A stretch of DNA of 64,000 bases from Streptomyces cinnamoneus (lineage in GTDB: Bacteria > Actinomycetota > Actinomycetes > Streptomycetales > Streptomycetaceae), in contig NZ_BMVB01000010.1 of assembly GCF_014650495.1 (NCBI RefSeq), positions 168,307-232,306 on the forward strand. Reading direction: 5' to 3'. Positions within the stretch are counted from its first letter, which is position 1. The number at the start of each line of letters is the position of its first letter. The notes beneath the pieces are model-generated. The model searched no databases. It had not been told where the DNA came from and saw only the letters and a list, made by a program, of their open reading frames with translations. Positions 16,496 to 24,176 of the stretch are shown piece by piece. A program made the translations under genes and the position numbers.

Positions 16496-17980
16496 ATGGC
16501 AACGACCCGGACCCCCGCGCCCGCCGCCACCGGTGCCCCGCCCGCAGCCCGCCGCGCCGCTCCCCTGGTGGCCGTCGCCGTCGCCTTCGCGATCATCCAA
16601 CTGTGCTGCGCCGTCGCCCGCATGGACCTCGGCTGGGACGAGACCGTCTACCTCTCCCAGGTCGACCCCCGCAACCCCGCCGCCTACTTCAGCGCGCCCC
16701 GCTCACGCGGCATCACCTTCCTCGTCGCCCCCGTCGTCGCCGTCACCTCCTCGACCACCGTCCTGCGCGTGACGCTGGCGCTGCTCTCCTCGGCCGCCCT
16801 GTACGCCGCCTTCGCGGTCTGGAAGCCGCTGCTCGGCCCGGGCCGCGCCGCCCTCGCGGCCCTGCTCTTCGCCGGCCTGTGGATCACCGTGCTCAGCGGG
16901 CCCGAGGTCATGCCCAACCTCTGGGTGGCGCTCGCCTCCGTCGCCACCGTGGGCTGGTTCCTACGGGCCTGCACCGACGGTCCCGGCCGCCGCAGGGCCC
17001 TGGCGGCCCTCGCCGCCGCGCTCGCAGCCGTCGGCCTGCTGCGCGCCCCCGACGCCGGATGGCTCGCCCTGCCCCTGCTGGCCGCCTGTGCGACCGTGCC
17101 GCCCCGGCGGCGCCCCGGCACCGTGGCCGCGGTCCTCGGCGGACTCGTGCTGGGCTGTGCGCAGTGGGTGGCCGAGGCGTACGCACGGTTCGGCGGCATC
17201 GGCCGGCGGCTGTCCGTCTCCAGCGGCACGGAGGGCGGCATGGGTGCGCACCCCGGTGCCGGGCTGCGGGCCGCCTACCGGGCCCTCAACGGCCCCCAGC
17301 TCTGCCGCCCTTGCCACATCGCGGGCCCCTCCCTCACCCACTCCCTGTGGTGGCTGCTGCTGCCCGCGCTCACCGCGGCGGCCTGCGTCCTCGCCGTCAC
17401 CGGCCGCCGCCGCGCCGGGCCCGCGGCCGTCACCCTGCTGCCCGTGGCCTGCGCGCTCGCCCTCGCCGCGCCCTACCTGCTGCTGCTCGACTACGCCGCG
17501 CCGCGCTTCCTGCTGCCCGCCTACGCCCTGCTCGCCCTGCCGGTGGCGGCCGCGGCGGCCGGGGCGGTCCGGGCCGTGCGCAGCGCCCGTGCCCGGCTCG
17601 CCGTGACCGCCCTGCTGACCGCCGTCCTGGGCGCGCACCTCACCGTGCAGTTCGAGGAATTGCGGGCGAACACCGCCGACGCCCGCGACACCACCGTGCG
17701 TTACCGCCGCGCGGCAGGGGAACTGGGCCGCCTCGGCCTGACGGCCCCCTGCCTCGTCACCGGCCCGCGCGCGCAGCCCGTCGCCTACGAGGCGGGCTGC
17801 GCCTCCGCCCAGATCGCGGGCAACAACCGTTCGCACACTGCTGCCGACATCGTCCGCAGGGCCTCCCGTATCCCGACGGCACTTCTGTTCGACACCAAGG
17901 ACCCGTACCTGCCGTCCTATGCGCGCGCGTGGCATCCCCACGCCCTGCCGGGCACCGACTGGGTCGCGTACCTGCCCTGA
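16496..17980 (+). CDS. GT-C-like multi-pass membrane protein
   Basis: The 494-residue protein has about ten hydrophobic helices and an early extracytoplasmic loop with MDLGWDETVYLSQVDP near residues 42-57. The Asp-Glu pair in that loop resembles the catalytic DE motif of GT-C glycosyltransferases (ArnT/PMT fold), which use polyprenyl-phosphate sugars. The C-terminal 100 residues are predicted to be outside the membrane and contain DTKDPYLPSY. I infer a lipid-linked sugar transferase acting at the outer face of the plasma membrane; no substrate can be assigned. The ATG at 16496 follows GGACGGGGGC. Beyond co-orientation with the pyrophosphatase 36 bp upstream, the neighbours give no clue. Confidence 0.6.
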   Translation: MATTRTPAPAATGAPPAARRAAPLVAVAVAFAIIQLCCAVARMDLGWDETVYLSQVDPRNPAAYFSAPRSRGITFLVAPVVAVTSSTTVLRVTLALLSSAALYAAFAVWKPLLGPGRAALAALLFAGLWITVLSGPEVMPNLWVALASVATVGWFLRACTDGPGRRRALAALAAALAAVGLLRAPDAGWLALPLLAACATVPPRRRPGTVAAVLGGLVLGCAQWVAEAYARFGGIGRRLSVSSGTEGGMGAHPGAGLRAAYRALNGPQLCRPCHIAGPSLTHSLWWLLLPALTAAACVLAVTGRRRAGPAAVTLLPVACALALAAPYLLLLDYAAPRFLLPAYALLALPVAAAAAGAVRAVRSARARLAVTALLTAVLGAHLTVQFEELRANTADARDTTVRYRRAAGELGRLGLTAPCLVTGPRAQPVAYEAGCASAQIAGNNRSHTAADIVRRASRIPTALLFDTKDPYLPSYARAWHPHALPGTDWVAYLP

Positions 17981-17996
17981 GCCCGAAGCCCCGGCC

Positions 17997-18410
17997 TCAC
18001 GCCTGCCGCAGCAGCGCGGCCAGGTCGCTGTCGACGTCGAGCTGGCCGCCCTCGCCGCCCGCCGGGACCAGGGCGTACGAGCGCGCCAGGAACGAGCGCA
18101 GCTCCGGGGTGTCGATCTGCACCATGGCGACCCCCTCCCGGGCGTGGAACTCCAGCACCGTGCGGTGCGGCCCGCAGGGCCAGACCCGCACGTCGCCGCC
18201 GCCCGCGGAACGCAGCAGTCCGCGCGCCAGCAGGTCGCGTGCGAAGGCCCATTCGACCTCGGCGCCGTCGAGGGAGGCCGCCGGCGGGAAGGCGATGCGG
18301 ACGGCGAAGGGGTCGGTGCGCTCGTAGCGCAGGTGCGCGGGGACCGCCCGGGACGGCGGAGCCGACGCGATGATCCGTGCCTGGACAGGCTGTTCGATGA
18401 CAGTGGACAA
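17997..18410 (-). CDS. SsgA-like sporulation/cell division protein (SALP)
   Basis: The 137-residue product matches the SsgA-like protein family, which is restricted to sporulating actinomycetes and guides septum placement and spore-wall synthesis. Typical features are the RYERTDPFAVRIAFPP stretch, the WAFARDLLARGL segment, the DVRVWPCG block and the LEFHAREGVAMVQID block. Which paralogue (SsgA to SsgG) it represents is unclear. The start is TTG at 18410, supported by an AAGGGAG ribosome site 7 bp upstream. A three-copy 9-bp tandem repeat lies in its leader. It follows the histidine kinase gene in the same direction after 246 bp. Confidence 0.88.
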   Translation of the reverse strand: MSTVIEQPVQARIIASAPPSRAVPAHLRYERTDPFAVRIAFPPAASLDGAEVEWAFARDLLARGLLRSAGGGDVRVWPCGPHRTVLEFHAREGVAMVQIDTPELRSFLARSYALVPAGGEGGQLDVDSDLAALLRQA

Positions 18411-18495
18411 CGCCAGCTCCCTTGCGATTGTTTTCCGGGTGGTGCGCTTCCGTACCGCGTGCGGCGTGTGCTGCTACGACTTCGACCGCTGCTAC

Positions 18496-18522
18496 TTCTT
18501 CGACTTCTTCGACTTCTTCGAC
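18496..18522. repeat. Three perfect 9-bp tandem repeats in the SALP leader
   Basis: TTCTTCGAC is repeated three times without interruption, about 90-110 bp upstream of the SsgA-like gene's TTG start. Such short tandem arrays can vary in copy number by slippage. On the minus strand they would read Glu-Glu-Val repeats in a frame I do not believe is coding. Confidence 0.75.
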
Positions 18523-18656
18523 GGGTGAGACGGTCGATCGATCGCGGTAGTGCACATGAATCCAGCGTGAGCTGCGTCACTGCCCTTGAGAAAGAAGACA
18601 TTTGCCTTCGAGGTCTATGAACTCGAAGGAATATGGCCAAGTATGGGCGGAACCGC

Positions 18657-19853
18657 TCAACGAGCGACCGGCAGTACCGCCAGTACCTCCCAACCGCCCC
18701 CGCCGGCCGGGCCGGCCGTCAGGGAACCGCCGATGGCCTTCGTGCGCTCGCCGAGGCCGACGAGTCCCAGCCCGCCGCCGTCCGCGGGGGAGCGCGGACC
18801 GGGCGGGTGCGCACGATCACCGTCGTTGTGAACGGACACGAAGAGCCTTTCCCCGGAACGCCGCAGAGTCACCTCCACGGCGTGGGCGGCGGGACTGTGC
18901 CGGGCCACGTTGGCCAGCCCCTCGCCGACGATGCGGTGCACGGACGCCGCCAGCTCCGGGGCGAGTCCCGCACCGAAGCCGGGGTGGACGTCCAGCGTGA
19001 CGCGCGTGCCCGGGTGGGCGGCGCGGAAGCCGTCGACCAGGTCGGCCGTGCGGTCCAGCCCCGGCAGCGGCCCGCGGTGCGCCCGGTCCTGCCGCAGCAC
19101 CGCCAGCAGCCGCCGGGCGGAGGTCATCGCCTCGTCGCCCGCCTCCTGGATGTCGCGCAGCGACGCCGCCACGCGCTCGTCCTGCGCCAGCGAGCCGGTG
19201 GCCTTGGCCAGCAGGGTCATCGCGGCCACGTGGTGGGCGACGAAGTCGTGGAGCTCGCCCGCCAGCTCCCGCCGTTCGGCGTCACGGGCCGCGGCCACCG
19301 CCCGGGCGCGCTCGACGTCGCGGTGGCGCAGGCACAGGCCCAGCGCCGTCACCCCCGTGACCGCGAGCGCGTAGGCGACCACCGTGGTGCTCAGCGCCTG
19401 CGCGTCCCGCGCGGGCGCGGCCGCCACACCCACGGCCAGCGCGGCGCCCAGCGGCACCGCCGCCCGCACGGGGACGCGCCAGGCGACGAAGCCCAGCAGC
19501 ACCAGCAGGGCGGCGCTCTCGGTGAGCCCCCGGGCGGGCACGGGCCGCCCGGCCGCCAGCAGACAGCCGGTCGCCGACCAGGACACCGCCACCGCTGCCG
19601 CCGCCCGCGTGGCCAGCCGGCCCCACGGCAGGAGGCAGGCCGCCACCAGCAGCCCGGCCACCCACACCACCCACGACGCGTGGTGGCCGCCCGGCGGGTC
19701 CGGGTAGCCCTCCGTGCGGCCGAGCACCCGGCCCTCGGCCACCCACAGCGCGGCCAGCGCCGCGAGCAGCCAGCCGCGGCCGCGCACCGGCCGGCACCGT
19801 CCGGCGAACGGCCGCGGCGACGACGGCAGGGACGGCACGGGGAGCTGGGTCAT
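18657..19853 (-). CDS. Sensor histidine kinase, NarL-family (HisKA_3)
   Basis: The 398-residue protein has four or five membrane helices in residues 27-175, a short coiled linker and a DHp domain with phospho-acceptor His202 in GELHDFVAHH. The HATPase domain shows an N box (GEGLANVARHS) and a G box (GGGLGLVGLGERTKAIGG). It would autophosphorylate in response to an unknown membrane or extracellular signal and pass phosphate to a LuxR/NarL response regulator. No response-regulator gene is adjacent, which is unusual because these kinases normally pair with one. The ATG at 19853 is the only good start. It is divergent from the Asp-box protein gene. Confidence 0.9.
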   Translation of the reverse strand: MTQLPVPSLPSSPRPFAGRCRPVRGRGWLLAALAALWVAEGRVLGRTEGYPDPPGGHHASWVVWVAGLLVAACLLPWGRLATRAAAAVAVSWSATGCLLAAGRPVPARGLTESAALLVLLGFVAWRVPVRAAVPLGAALAVGVAAAPARDAQALSTTVVAYALAVTGVTALGLCLRHRDVERARAVAAARDAERRELAGELHDFVAHHVAAMTLLAKATGSLAQDERVAASLRDIQEAGDEAMTSARRLLAVLRQDRAHRGPLPGLDRTADLVDGFRAAHPGTRVTLDVHPGFGAGLAPELAASVHRIVGEGLANVARHSPAAHAVEVTLRRSGERLFVSVHNDGDRAHPPGPRSPADGGGLGLVGLGERTKAIGGSLTAGPAGGGGWEVLAVLPVAR

Positions 19854-19985
19854 CCCGCCACGCTAGGCGGCGCCGCCCCGGTGCCGTATCGCCCGTCCGG
19901 CCACCGGCCCCCGGCCGAAAGGATGAAAAAGTGACGTTCTCTGTCCGTAGACGTCCCGACCCGGCCTCCGCTAGCTTCCGCGCTC

Positions 19986-21122
19986 ATGGACCGCATGGGG
20001 AACACGAGAGTCACAGGGGCGGCACGCGGGCGCGGCACGGGCGGGGCGCTGCGCCTCCTGCTCGCCGGGGCGTGCGCGGCCGTCCTCGCGCTGGCCGGAA
20101 CGGCGCCTGCGCACGCGGGGTCGCACTCCGTGCCGAAGGGCCCGTCCTGGGAGGAGAAGAAGAGCGGCAGTGACGCGCGCTTCCGGGGGCTCGCGGCCGT
20201 GAGCCGCACCACCGCGTGGGTGGCGGGCACGAAGGGCACTGTCCTGCTCACCCGGGACGGAGGGCGCGGCTGGCGAAACGTCTCGCCGCCGGGTGCGGCG
20301 GGGCTGGAGTTCCGCGACGTGGCCGCGTTCGACGCGCGGCACGCGGTCGTCCTGGCCATCGGCGAGGGCGAGGCGTCGCGGATCCTGCGCACGGACGACG
20401 GCGGGACCACCTGGAGTGAAGCGTTCCGGAACACCGACCCGCGGGCCTTCTACGACTGCGTGACCTTCTTCGACCGCCGCCACGGCATAGCCGTCGGCGA
20501 CCCCGTCGACGGCAGGTTCCGTGTCCTCGCCACCGGGGACGGCGGCCGCAGCTGGCGGCCGACGTCCCCCGACGGGATGCCCGCCGCGCTGCCGGGAGAG
20601 GCGGCGTTCGCCGCGAGCGGCCAGTGCGCGGTGAGCTCCGGCCCCCGGGACGCCTGGATCGCCACCGGCGGCGGGCCCGTCTCCCGGATCCTGCACTCCG
20701 CCGACCGGGGCCGCACCTGGACCGCCGCCGAGGCGCCGCTGCCGGCCGGCGACGCCGCCCGCGGCGTCTTCGGGCTCGCCTTCCGCGACCGCAGCCACGG
20801 CCTGGCCGTCGGCGGCGACTACCGCGCCGGAGCCTCCTCGCCGCGCGCCGCCGCCCGCACCGCGGACGGCGGGGCCGCCTGGAACACGGCCGTCCGCCCG
20901 CCCGCCGCCTACCGCTCGGGCGTCAGCTGGCTGCCCCACAGCCGCACCACGGCCCTCGCCGTCGGCCCCACCGGCAGCGAGATCACCACCGACGGCGGCC
21001 GCGGCTGGCGCGCCTTCGACACCGGTTCGTACGACACGGTCGACTGCGCCCCCGACCGTGGCTGCTGGGCAGCGGGGGAGAAGGGGCGCGTCGCCCGGCT
21101 GGCACCGGGCTCAGGACGGTAG
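19986..21122 (+). CDS. Secreted Asp-box (BNR) beta-propeller protein
   Basis: This 378-residue protein has an N-terminal signal peptide (positive MGNTRVTGAARGRG, hydrophobic LRLLLAGACAAVLALAG, cleavage near AHA-GS). The mature part contains six Asp-box motifs of the SxDxGxxW type: TRDGGRGW, TDDGGTTW, TGDGGRSW, SADRGRTW, TADGGAAW and TTDGGRGW. This predicts a six- or seven-bladed beta-propeller resembling Ycf48/HCF136 or sialidase-fold proteins. Sialidase catalytic residues are not evident, so I infer a binding or scaffolding role outside the cell. An alternative ATG at 19995 would shorten it by three residues. Its 3' end overlaps the convergent YciI gene by 12 bp. Confidence 0.8.
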   Translation: MDRMGNTRVTGAARGRGTGGALRLLLAGACAAVLALAGTAPAHAGSHSVPKGPSWEEKKSGSDARFRGLAAVSRTTAWVAGTKGTVLLTRDGGRGWRNVSPPGAAGLEFRDVAAFDARHAVVLAIGEGEASRILRTDDGGTTWSEAFRNTDPRAFYDCVTFFDRRHGIAVGDPVDGRFRVLATGDGGRSWRPTSPDGMPAALPGEAAFAASGQCAVSSGPRDAWIATGGGPVSRILHSADRGRTWTAAEAPLPAGDAARGVFGLAFRDRSHGLAVGGDYRAGASSPRAAARTADGGAAWNTAVRPPAAYRSGVSWLPHSRTTALAVGPTGSEITTDGGRGWRAFDTGSYDTVDCAPDRGCWAAGEKGRVARLAPGSGR

Positions 21123-21410
21123 CTCCTGGCGGTACTGCTCCAGCGCCGGGGCGGTCTTCGTCGCGACGAACTCCGTGACCGTGTACTCGCACACCCCGGC
21201 CACGGTGAACGGGTCGCTGCGCGTGATCTCCTCGACCTTCGCCCGGTCCTCGCCGAGGGCGATGATGATCCCGCCGTCGCGGGGCACCTTGCGGCCGGCC
21301 GCGATGAAGACGCCCGACGCCATGTGCGCGTCCAGCCAGGCCACGTGTTCGTCGAGTGCGGCGTCGATCCGCTCGATGGGGGCGATGTAAGTGAGTTCCA
21401 GTACGAACAT
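21111..21410 (-). CDS. YciI family protein
   Basis: The 99-residue product is a YCII-domain protein with a ferredoxin-like fold. It begins MFVLELTYIAPIERIDA and contains the conserved His-Asp pair region (DEHVAWLDAHMASGVFIAAG), the GGIIIALGEDRAKVEEI strand-helix unit and SDPFTVAGV. Family members are small dimeric enzymes or accessory proteins with a catalytic His/Asp in some cases; no specific reaction can be given. The ATG at 21410 gives the usual family length. It converges with, and overlaps, the Asp-box gene. Confidence 0.88.
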   Translation of the reverse strand: MFVLELTYIAPIERIDAALDEHVAWLDAHMASGVFIAAGRKVPRDGGIIIALGEDRAKVEEITRSDPFTVAGVCEYTVTEFVATKTAPALEQYRQELPS

Positions 21411-21494
21411 GATCGACAGGCTACGCCGCCGGCCGGCGGGCCGGGGTGCCCGCCGACCGGCGCGCCGCGCCCGCCCCGTAGCGTGGGGGCCACC

Positions 21495-22187
21495 ATGACT
21501 GACGCACATTTCGACCTGCCGGCCGACTGGCCCACCACGGAGGCGGAAGCGGCCGCCGTCCAGGACGAGTTGCGGGGGCGGGTGATCCTCGACGAGCCGG
21601 GTCCGGTGCCCGGCGAGCCCCTGCTCGTGGCCGGGGTGGACGTCGCCTACGACGACGGGCGCGACGTCGTCGCGGCCGCCGCCGTCGTGCTCGACGCGCT
21701 CACCCTCGACGTCGTCGCCGAGGCCACGGCCACCGGCCGGGTGTCCTTCCCGTACGTTCCCGGCCTGCTCGCCTTCCGGGAGGTCCCCGCCGCGCTCGCC
21801 GCCCTCGGCCGCCTCCCCGTCACCCCCGGGCTGGTCGTCTGCGACGGCTACGGGCTCGCCCACCCGCGCCGGTTCGGCCTCGCCGCCCACCTCGGCGTGC
21901 TGACCGGCCTGCCCACGATCGGCGTCGCCAAGAACCCCTTCACCTTCCGCCACGAGGCCCCCGGCCCCGAGCGCGGCGACGCCTCCCCGCTGCTCGACGG
22001 CGACGAGGAGGTCGGCCGCGCCCTGCGCACCCGGCAGGGCGTCAAACCCGTGTTCGTCTCGGTGGGCCACCGCGTCGGACTCGACCGGGCGTGCGCCCAC
22101 ACCCTGGGGCTCTCCCCCCACTACCGCCTCCCGGAGACCACCCGCGCCGCGGACTCCCTCTGCCGCCGCGCCCTGGCCGCCGGCTGA
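21495..22187 (+). CDS. nfi: Endonuclease V (deoxyinosine 3' endonuclease)
   Basis: The 230-residue enzyme nicks DNA one base 3' of deoxyinosine and other deaminated bases, starting alternative excision repair. Motifs fit the Nfi family: GVDVAYDDG with the first metal Asp, the wedge-region YVPGLLAFREVP, VCDGYGLAHPRRFGLAAHLG with a second Asp and substrate contacts, and the GVAKNPF segment with the conserved Lys. The ATG at 21495 is preceded by GTGGGGGC. The gene stands alone between a YciI gene and an NTF2-like gene. Confidence 0.93.
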   Translation: MTDAHFDLPADWPTTEAEAAAVQDELRGRVILDEPGPVPGEPLLVAGVDVAYDDGRDVVAAAAVVLDALTLDVVAEATATGRVSFPYVPGLLAFREVPAALAALGRLPVTPGLVVCDGYGLAHPRRFGLAAHLGVLTGLPTIGVAKNPFTFRHEAPGPERGDASPLLDGDEEVGRALRTRQGVKPVFVSVGHRVGLDRACAHTLGLSPHYRLPETTRAADSLCRRALAAG

Positions 22188-22278
22188 GAGCCCGTGGCGT
22201 GCCGCGGGGTTGCGCGGTCGCAGGGCGGGAAGCTTTCCCGGGACACCCCGGCGGCGGCATGGGAGAGGCGGGCGGCGC

Positions 22279-22740
22279 ATGAGCGACGGAAGCGGTTCCG
22301 AGGCGCAGGCGGGCACCATCACCGCGTGGATCACCTCGGCCACCGAGAAGGACGTGGGCAAGTTCCTGTCCTGCTTCACCGAGGACGTCGTCGACGAGGA
22401 CGTGCCGACCGGGCGGGTGCTGCGCGGCCACGGCGAGCTGGCCGCCGAGTTCACCGCATGGGTGGGCGCGGTGCCCGACTGCACCCGACAGGAGCGCAGC
22501 CGCCTGGTGAGCGGGGACCGGGCCTCGGTGGAATGGGCCGTCACGGGCACCCTGCGGCACGCCTTCGGGAAGCTGGACTTCCCGCAGGCGCTCGGCAGGT
22601 CCTTCGCCTATCCCGGCGTGGCCTTCCTGGAGTTCGCCCCCGACGGCCGCATCCGCCGGGTCAAGACGTACTGGGACCTCACCCGTCTGCTGTTCCAGCT
22701 GGGGCTGCTGACGGCCGACTCGGTCGGCAGGACGGCCTGA
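22279..22740 (+). CDS. NTF2-like/SnoaL-fold protein
   Basis: The 153-residue protein has the cone-shaped NTF2-like pattern: an N-terminal helix (TITAWITSATEKDVGKFLSCF), the strand-turn EDVVDEDVPTGRVLRGHGEL and the closing strands GVAFLEFAPDGRIRRVKTYWD. Such proteins are polyketide cyclases, ketosteroid-isomerase-like enzymes or ligand-binding domains. No catalytic Asp/His set can be fixed here. The ATG at 22279 follows GGGAGAGGCGG. It sits 12 bp upstream of the DapA-family gene, so the two are probably co-transcribed. Confidence 0.7.
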   Translation: MSDGSGSEAQAGTITAWITSATEKDVGKFLSCFTEDVVDEDVPTGRVLRGHGELAAEFTAWVGAVPDCTRQERSRLVSGDRASVEWAVTGTLRHAFGKLDFPQALGRSFAYPGVAFLEFAPDGRIRRVKTYWDLTRLLFQLGLLTADSVGRTA

Positions 22741-22752
22741 GGGGGCGTCACC

Positions 22753-23751
22753 ATGCCGCTCTCCGCGCCCCTGACCGGTGTCGTGCCCCCGCTGTGCACC
22801 CCGCTCACGCCCGCCGGGGACGTCGACCTCCCCTCACTCGCCACCCACGTCGAACACCTGATCGCGGCCGGGGTGAGCGGGGTCTTCGCCCTCGGCACGA
22901 GCGGTGAAGCGGCCCATCTGAGCGATGCCCAGCGCCGTACGGTGGTGCGCGCCACGGCCGATGCCGTCGCCGGCCGGGTGCCCGTGCTGGCCGGGGTCAT
23001 CGACATGACCACCGCCCGCGTCCTCGACCAGGCGCGCGCCGCCGCCCGACTCGGCGCGGACGCGCTCGTCGCCACCGCGCCCTTCTACGCCGGCACCCAC
23101 CCGGCCGAGGTCGCCGACCACTTCCGGCGCGTCCGGGGCGCCACCGGCCTGCCCCTGATCGCCTACGACATCCCCTCCCACGTGCACACCAAGCTCGACG
23201 CGCGGACGCTGCTCGCCCTGGCCGGGGACGGCACCCTGGCCGGCCTCAAGGACAGCAGCGGGGACCTCGGCGCCCTGCGCGGCCTCCTCGTCGCCCTGCG
23301 GGCCCGCGGCCTCGACCGCACCTTCGCCGTCCTCACCGGTTCCGAGCTGACGGTCGACGCGGCGCTGCTGGCGGGCGCCCACGGCGTCGTTCCGGGCCTG
23401 GGCAACGTCGACCCGGCGGGCTACGTCCGGCTGTACGAGCACGCCCGTGCCGGACGCTGGGCCGAGGCGGCGGCCGAACAGGACCGGCTGGCCGCGCTGT
23501 TCGCCCTGGTGGAAGCGGGGGATCCGGGCGCGATGAGCGGGAGCGCGGCGGCGCTGGGCGGCTTCAAGGCGGCGCTGCGGGAGCTGGGCGTCATCGACTG
23601 CGCGAGGACGGCCGCACCGCAGACGCCGCTGCCGGCCGCGGCGGTGGCGGTGGTGCGACAGCTGCTGGTGGAGGGCGGTTTGCTGGCGGGGGACAATCCA
23701 CCTCATGGACCCGAAAGCCGGCCCCCTGGCCACCCGCAGGCGCATCCGTGA
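22753..23751 (+). CDS. Dihydrodipicolinate synthase/N-acetylneuraminate lyase family protein
   Basis: This 332-residue class I aldolase-fold protein has the Schiff-base Lys166 in GLKDSSGD, the catalytic Tyr138 in IAYDIPS, and LGTSGEAAHLS as the substrate carboxylate-binding loop. The loop differs from the GTTGE of true DapA, and the gene is not among lysine genes, so I infer a sugar-acid or keto-acid aldolase or dehydratase rather than lysine biosynthesis. The C-terminal 30 residues (NPPHGPESRPPGHPQAHP) arise from a 47-bp overlap with the next gene and are unlikely to be conserved. The ATG at 22753 follows GAGGGGGCGTCACC. Confidence 0.8.
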   Translation: MPLSAPLTGVVPPLCTPLTPAGDVDLPSLATHVEHLIAAGVSGVFALGTSGEAAHLSDAQRRTVVRATADAVAGRVPVLAGVIDMTTARVLDQARAAARLGADALVATAPFYAGTHPAEVADHFRRVRGATGLPLIAYDIPSHVHTKLDARTLLALAGDGTLAGLKDSSGDLGALRGLLVALRARGLDRTFAVLTGSELTVDAALLAGAHGVVPGLGNVDPAGYVRLYEHARAGRWAEAAAEQDRLAALFALVEAGDPGAMSGSAAALGGFKAALRELGVIDCARTAAPQTPLPAAAVAVVRQLLVEGGLLAGDNPPHGPESRPPGHPQAHP

Positions 23752-24085
23752 CTTCGCCCTCTCCCTCCCCGGAGCCGTCGAGGAGTTCCCCTGGGGCGAC
23801 GACGCCGTCGTCAAGGTGAACAAGAAGATCTTCGTCTTCCTCGGCGAGGAGGGGAACGCCGCCTCCCCCGCCATCTCCGCCAAGCTCAAGGACGAGGAGG
23901 CCCACGGCCACGCCCTCGCCGTCCCCGGCGCCGCGCCCACCGGATACGGGCTGGGCCGCTCCGGCTGGGTGAGCATCCCGCTCACCGACCCCGACACGCC
24001 CGCGGAGCTGCTCTGCGACTGGGTCGAGGAGAGCTACCGCACCATCGCCCCCAAGCGCCTCGTCGCCGAACTCGACGCGCGCTGA
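23705..24085 (+). CDS. MmcQ/YjbR family protein
   Basis: The 126-residue product belongs to the MmcQ/YjbR family of small double-wing-like proteins, sometimes called DNA-binding. Typical features are the N-terminal FALSLPGAVEEFPWGDDAVVKV stretch (split here: FALSLPGAVEE, then FPWGDDAVVKV), KKIFVFLG, and the C-terminal WVEESYRTIAPKRL. Function is unknown. The ATG at 23705 lies inside the end of the DapA-like gene in another frame, so translation is probably coupled. The gene ends 91 bp before the fatty-acid operon. Confidence 0.85.
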   Translation: MDPKAGPLATRRRIRDFALSLPGAVEEFPWGDDAVVKVNKKIFVFLGEEGNAASPAISAKLKDEEAHGHALAVPGAAPTGYGLGRSGWVSIPLTDPDTPAELLCDWVEESYRTIAPKRLVAELDAR

Positions 24086-24120
24086 CGGCCGGCAGGGCTT
24101 GTGGTCGGTGGAACGCGTTC

Positions 24121-24151
24121 TTAACATCACGAGTGTTACAGCGGTTATGTC
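24121..24151 (+). promoter_or_regulatory. MerR-style promoter of the beta-oxidation operon
   Basis: TTAACA (24121-24126) and TATGTC (24146-24151) are separated by 19 bp, longer than the usual 17, and the spacer overlaps an imperfect dyad TAACA-N7-TGTTA (24122-24138). Long spacers with a central dyad are the hallmark of MerR-activated promoters. The ATG of the first operon gene is 26 bp further on. A MerR gene lies at the far end of the operon. Confidence 0.5.
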
Positions 24152-24176
24152 ATAGCGCATCGGACGTGGGGGCCGC

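Noticed and set aside
16456..18327. Long plus-strand frame of about 620 codons overlapping the GT-C-like gene
   Set aside because: Composition is extremely Arg/Pro-rich and it runs through a terminus, an intergenic gap and an antisense gene. The overlapping frame with membrane helices is the real one.
17917..18555. Minus-strand frame starting MHYRDRSTV with Glu-Glu-Val repeats
   Set aside because: It is created by the 9-bp tandem repeat and continues out of frame through the SsgA-like gene. There is no ribosome site and no conserved sequence.
22753..23751. Calling the DapA-family gene a true lysine-pathway dihydrodipicolinate synthase
   Set aside because: The substrate loop is GTSGE rather than GTTGE, the neighbours are not lysine genes, and the family includes many other aldolases and dehydratases.
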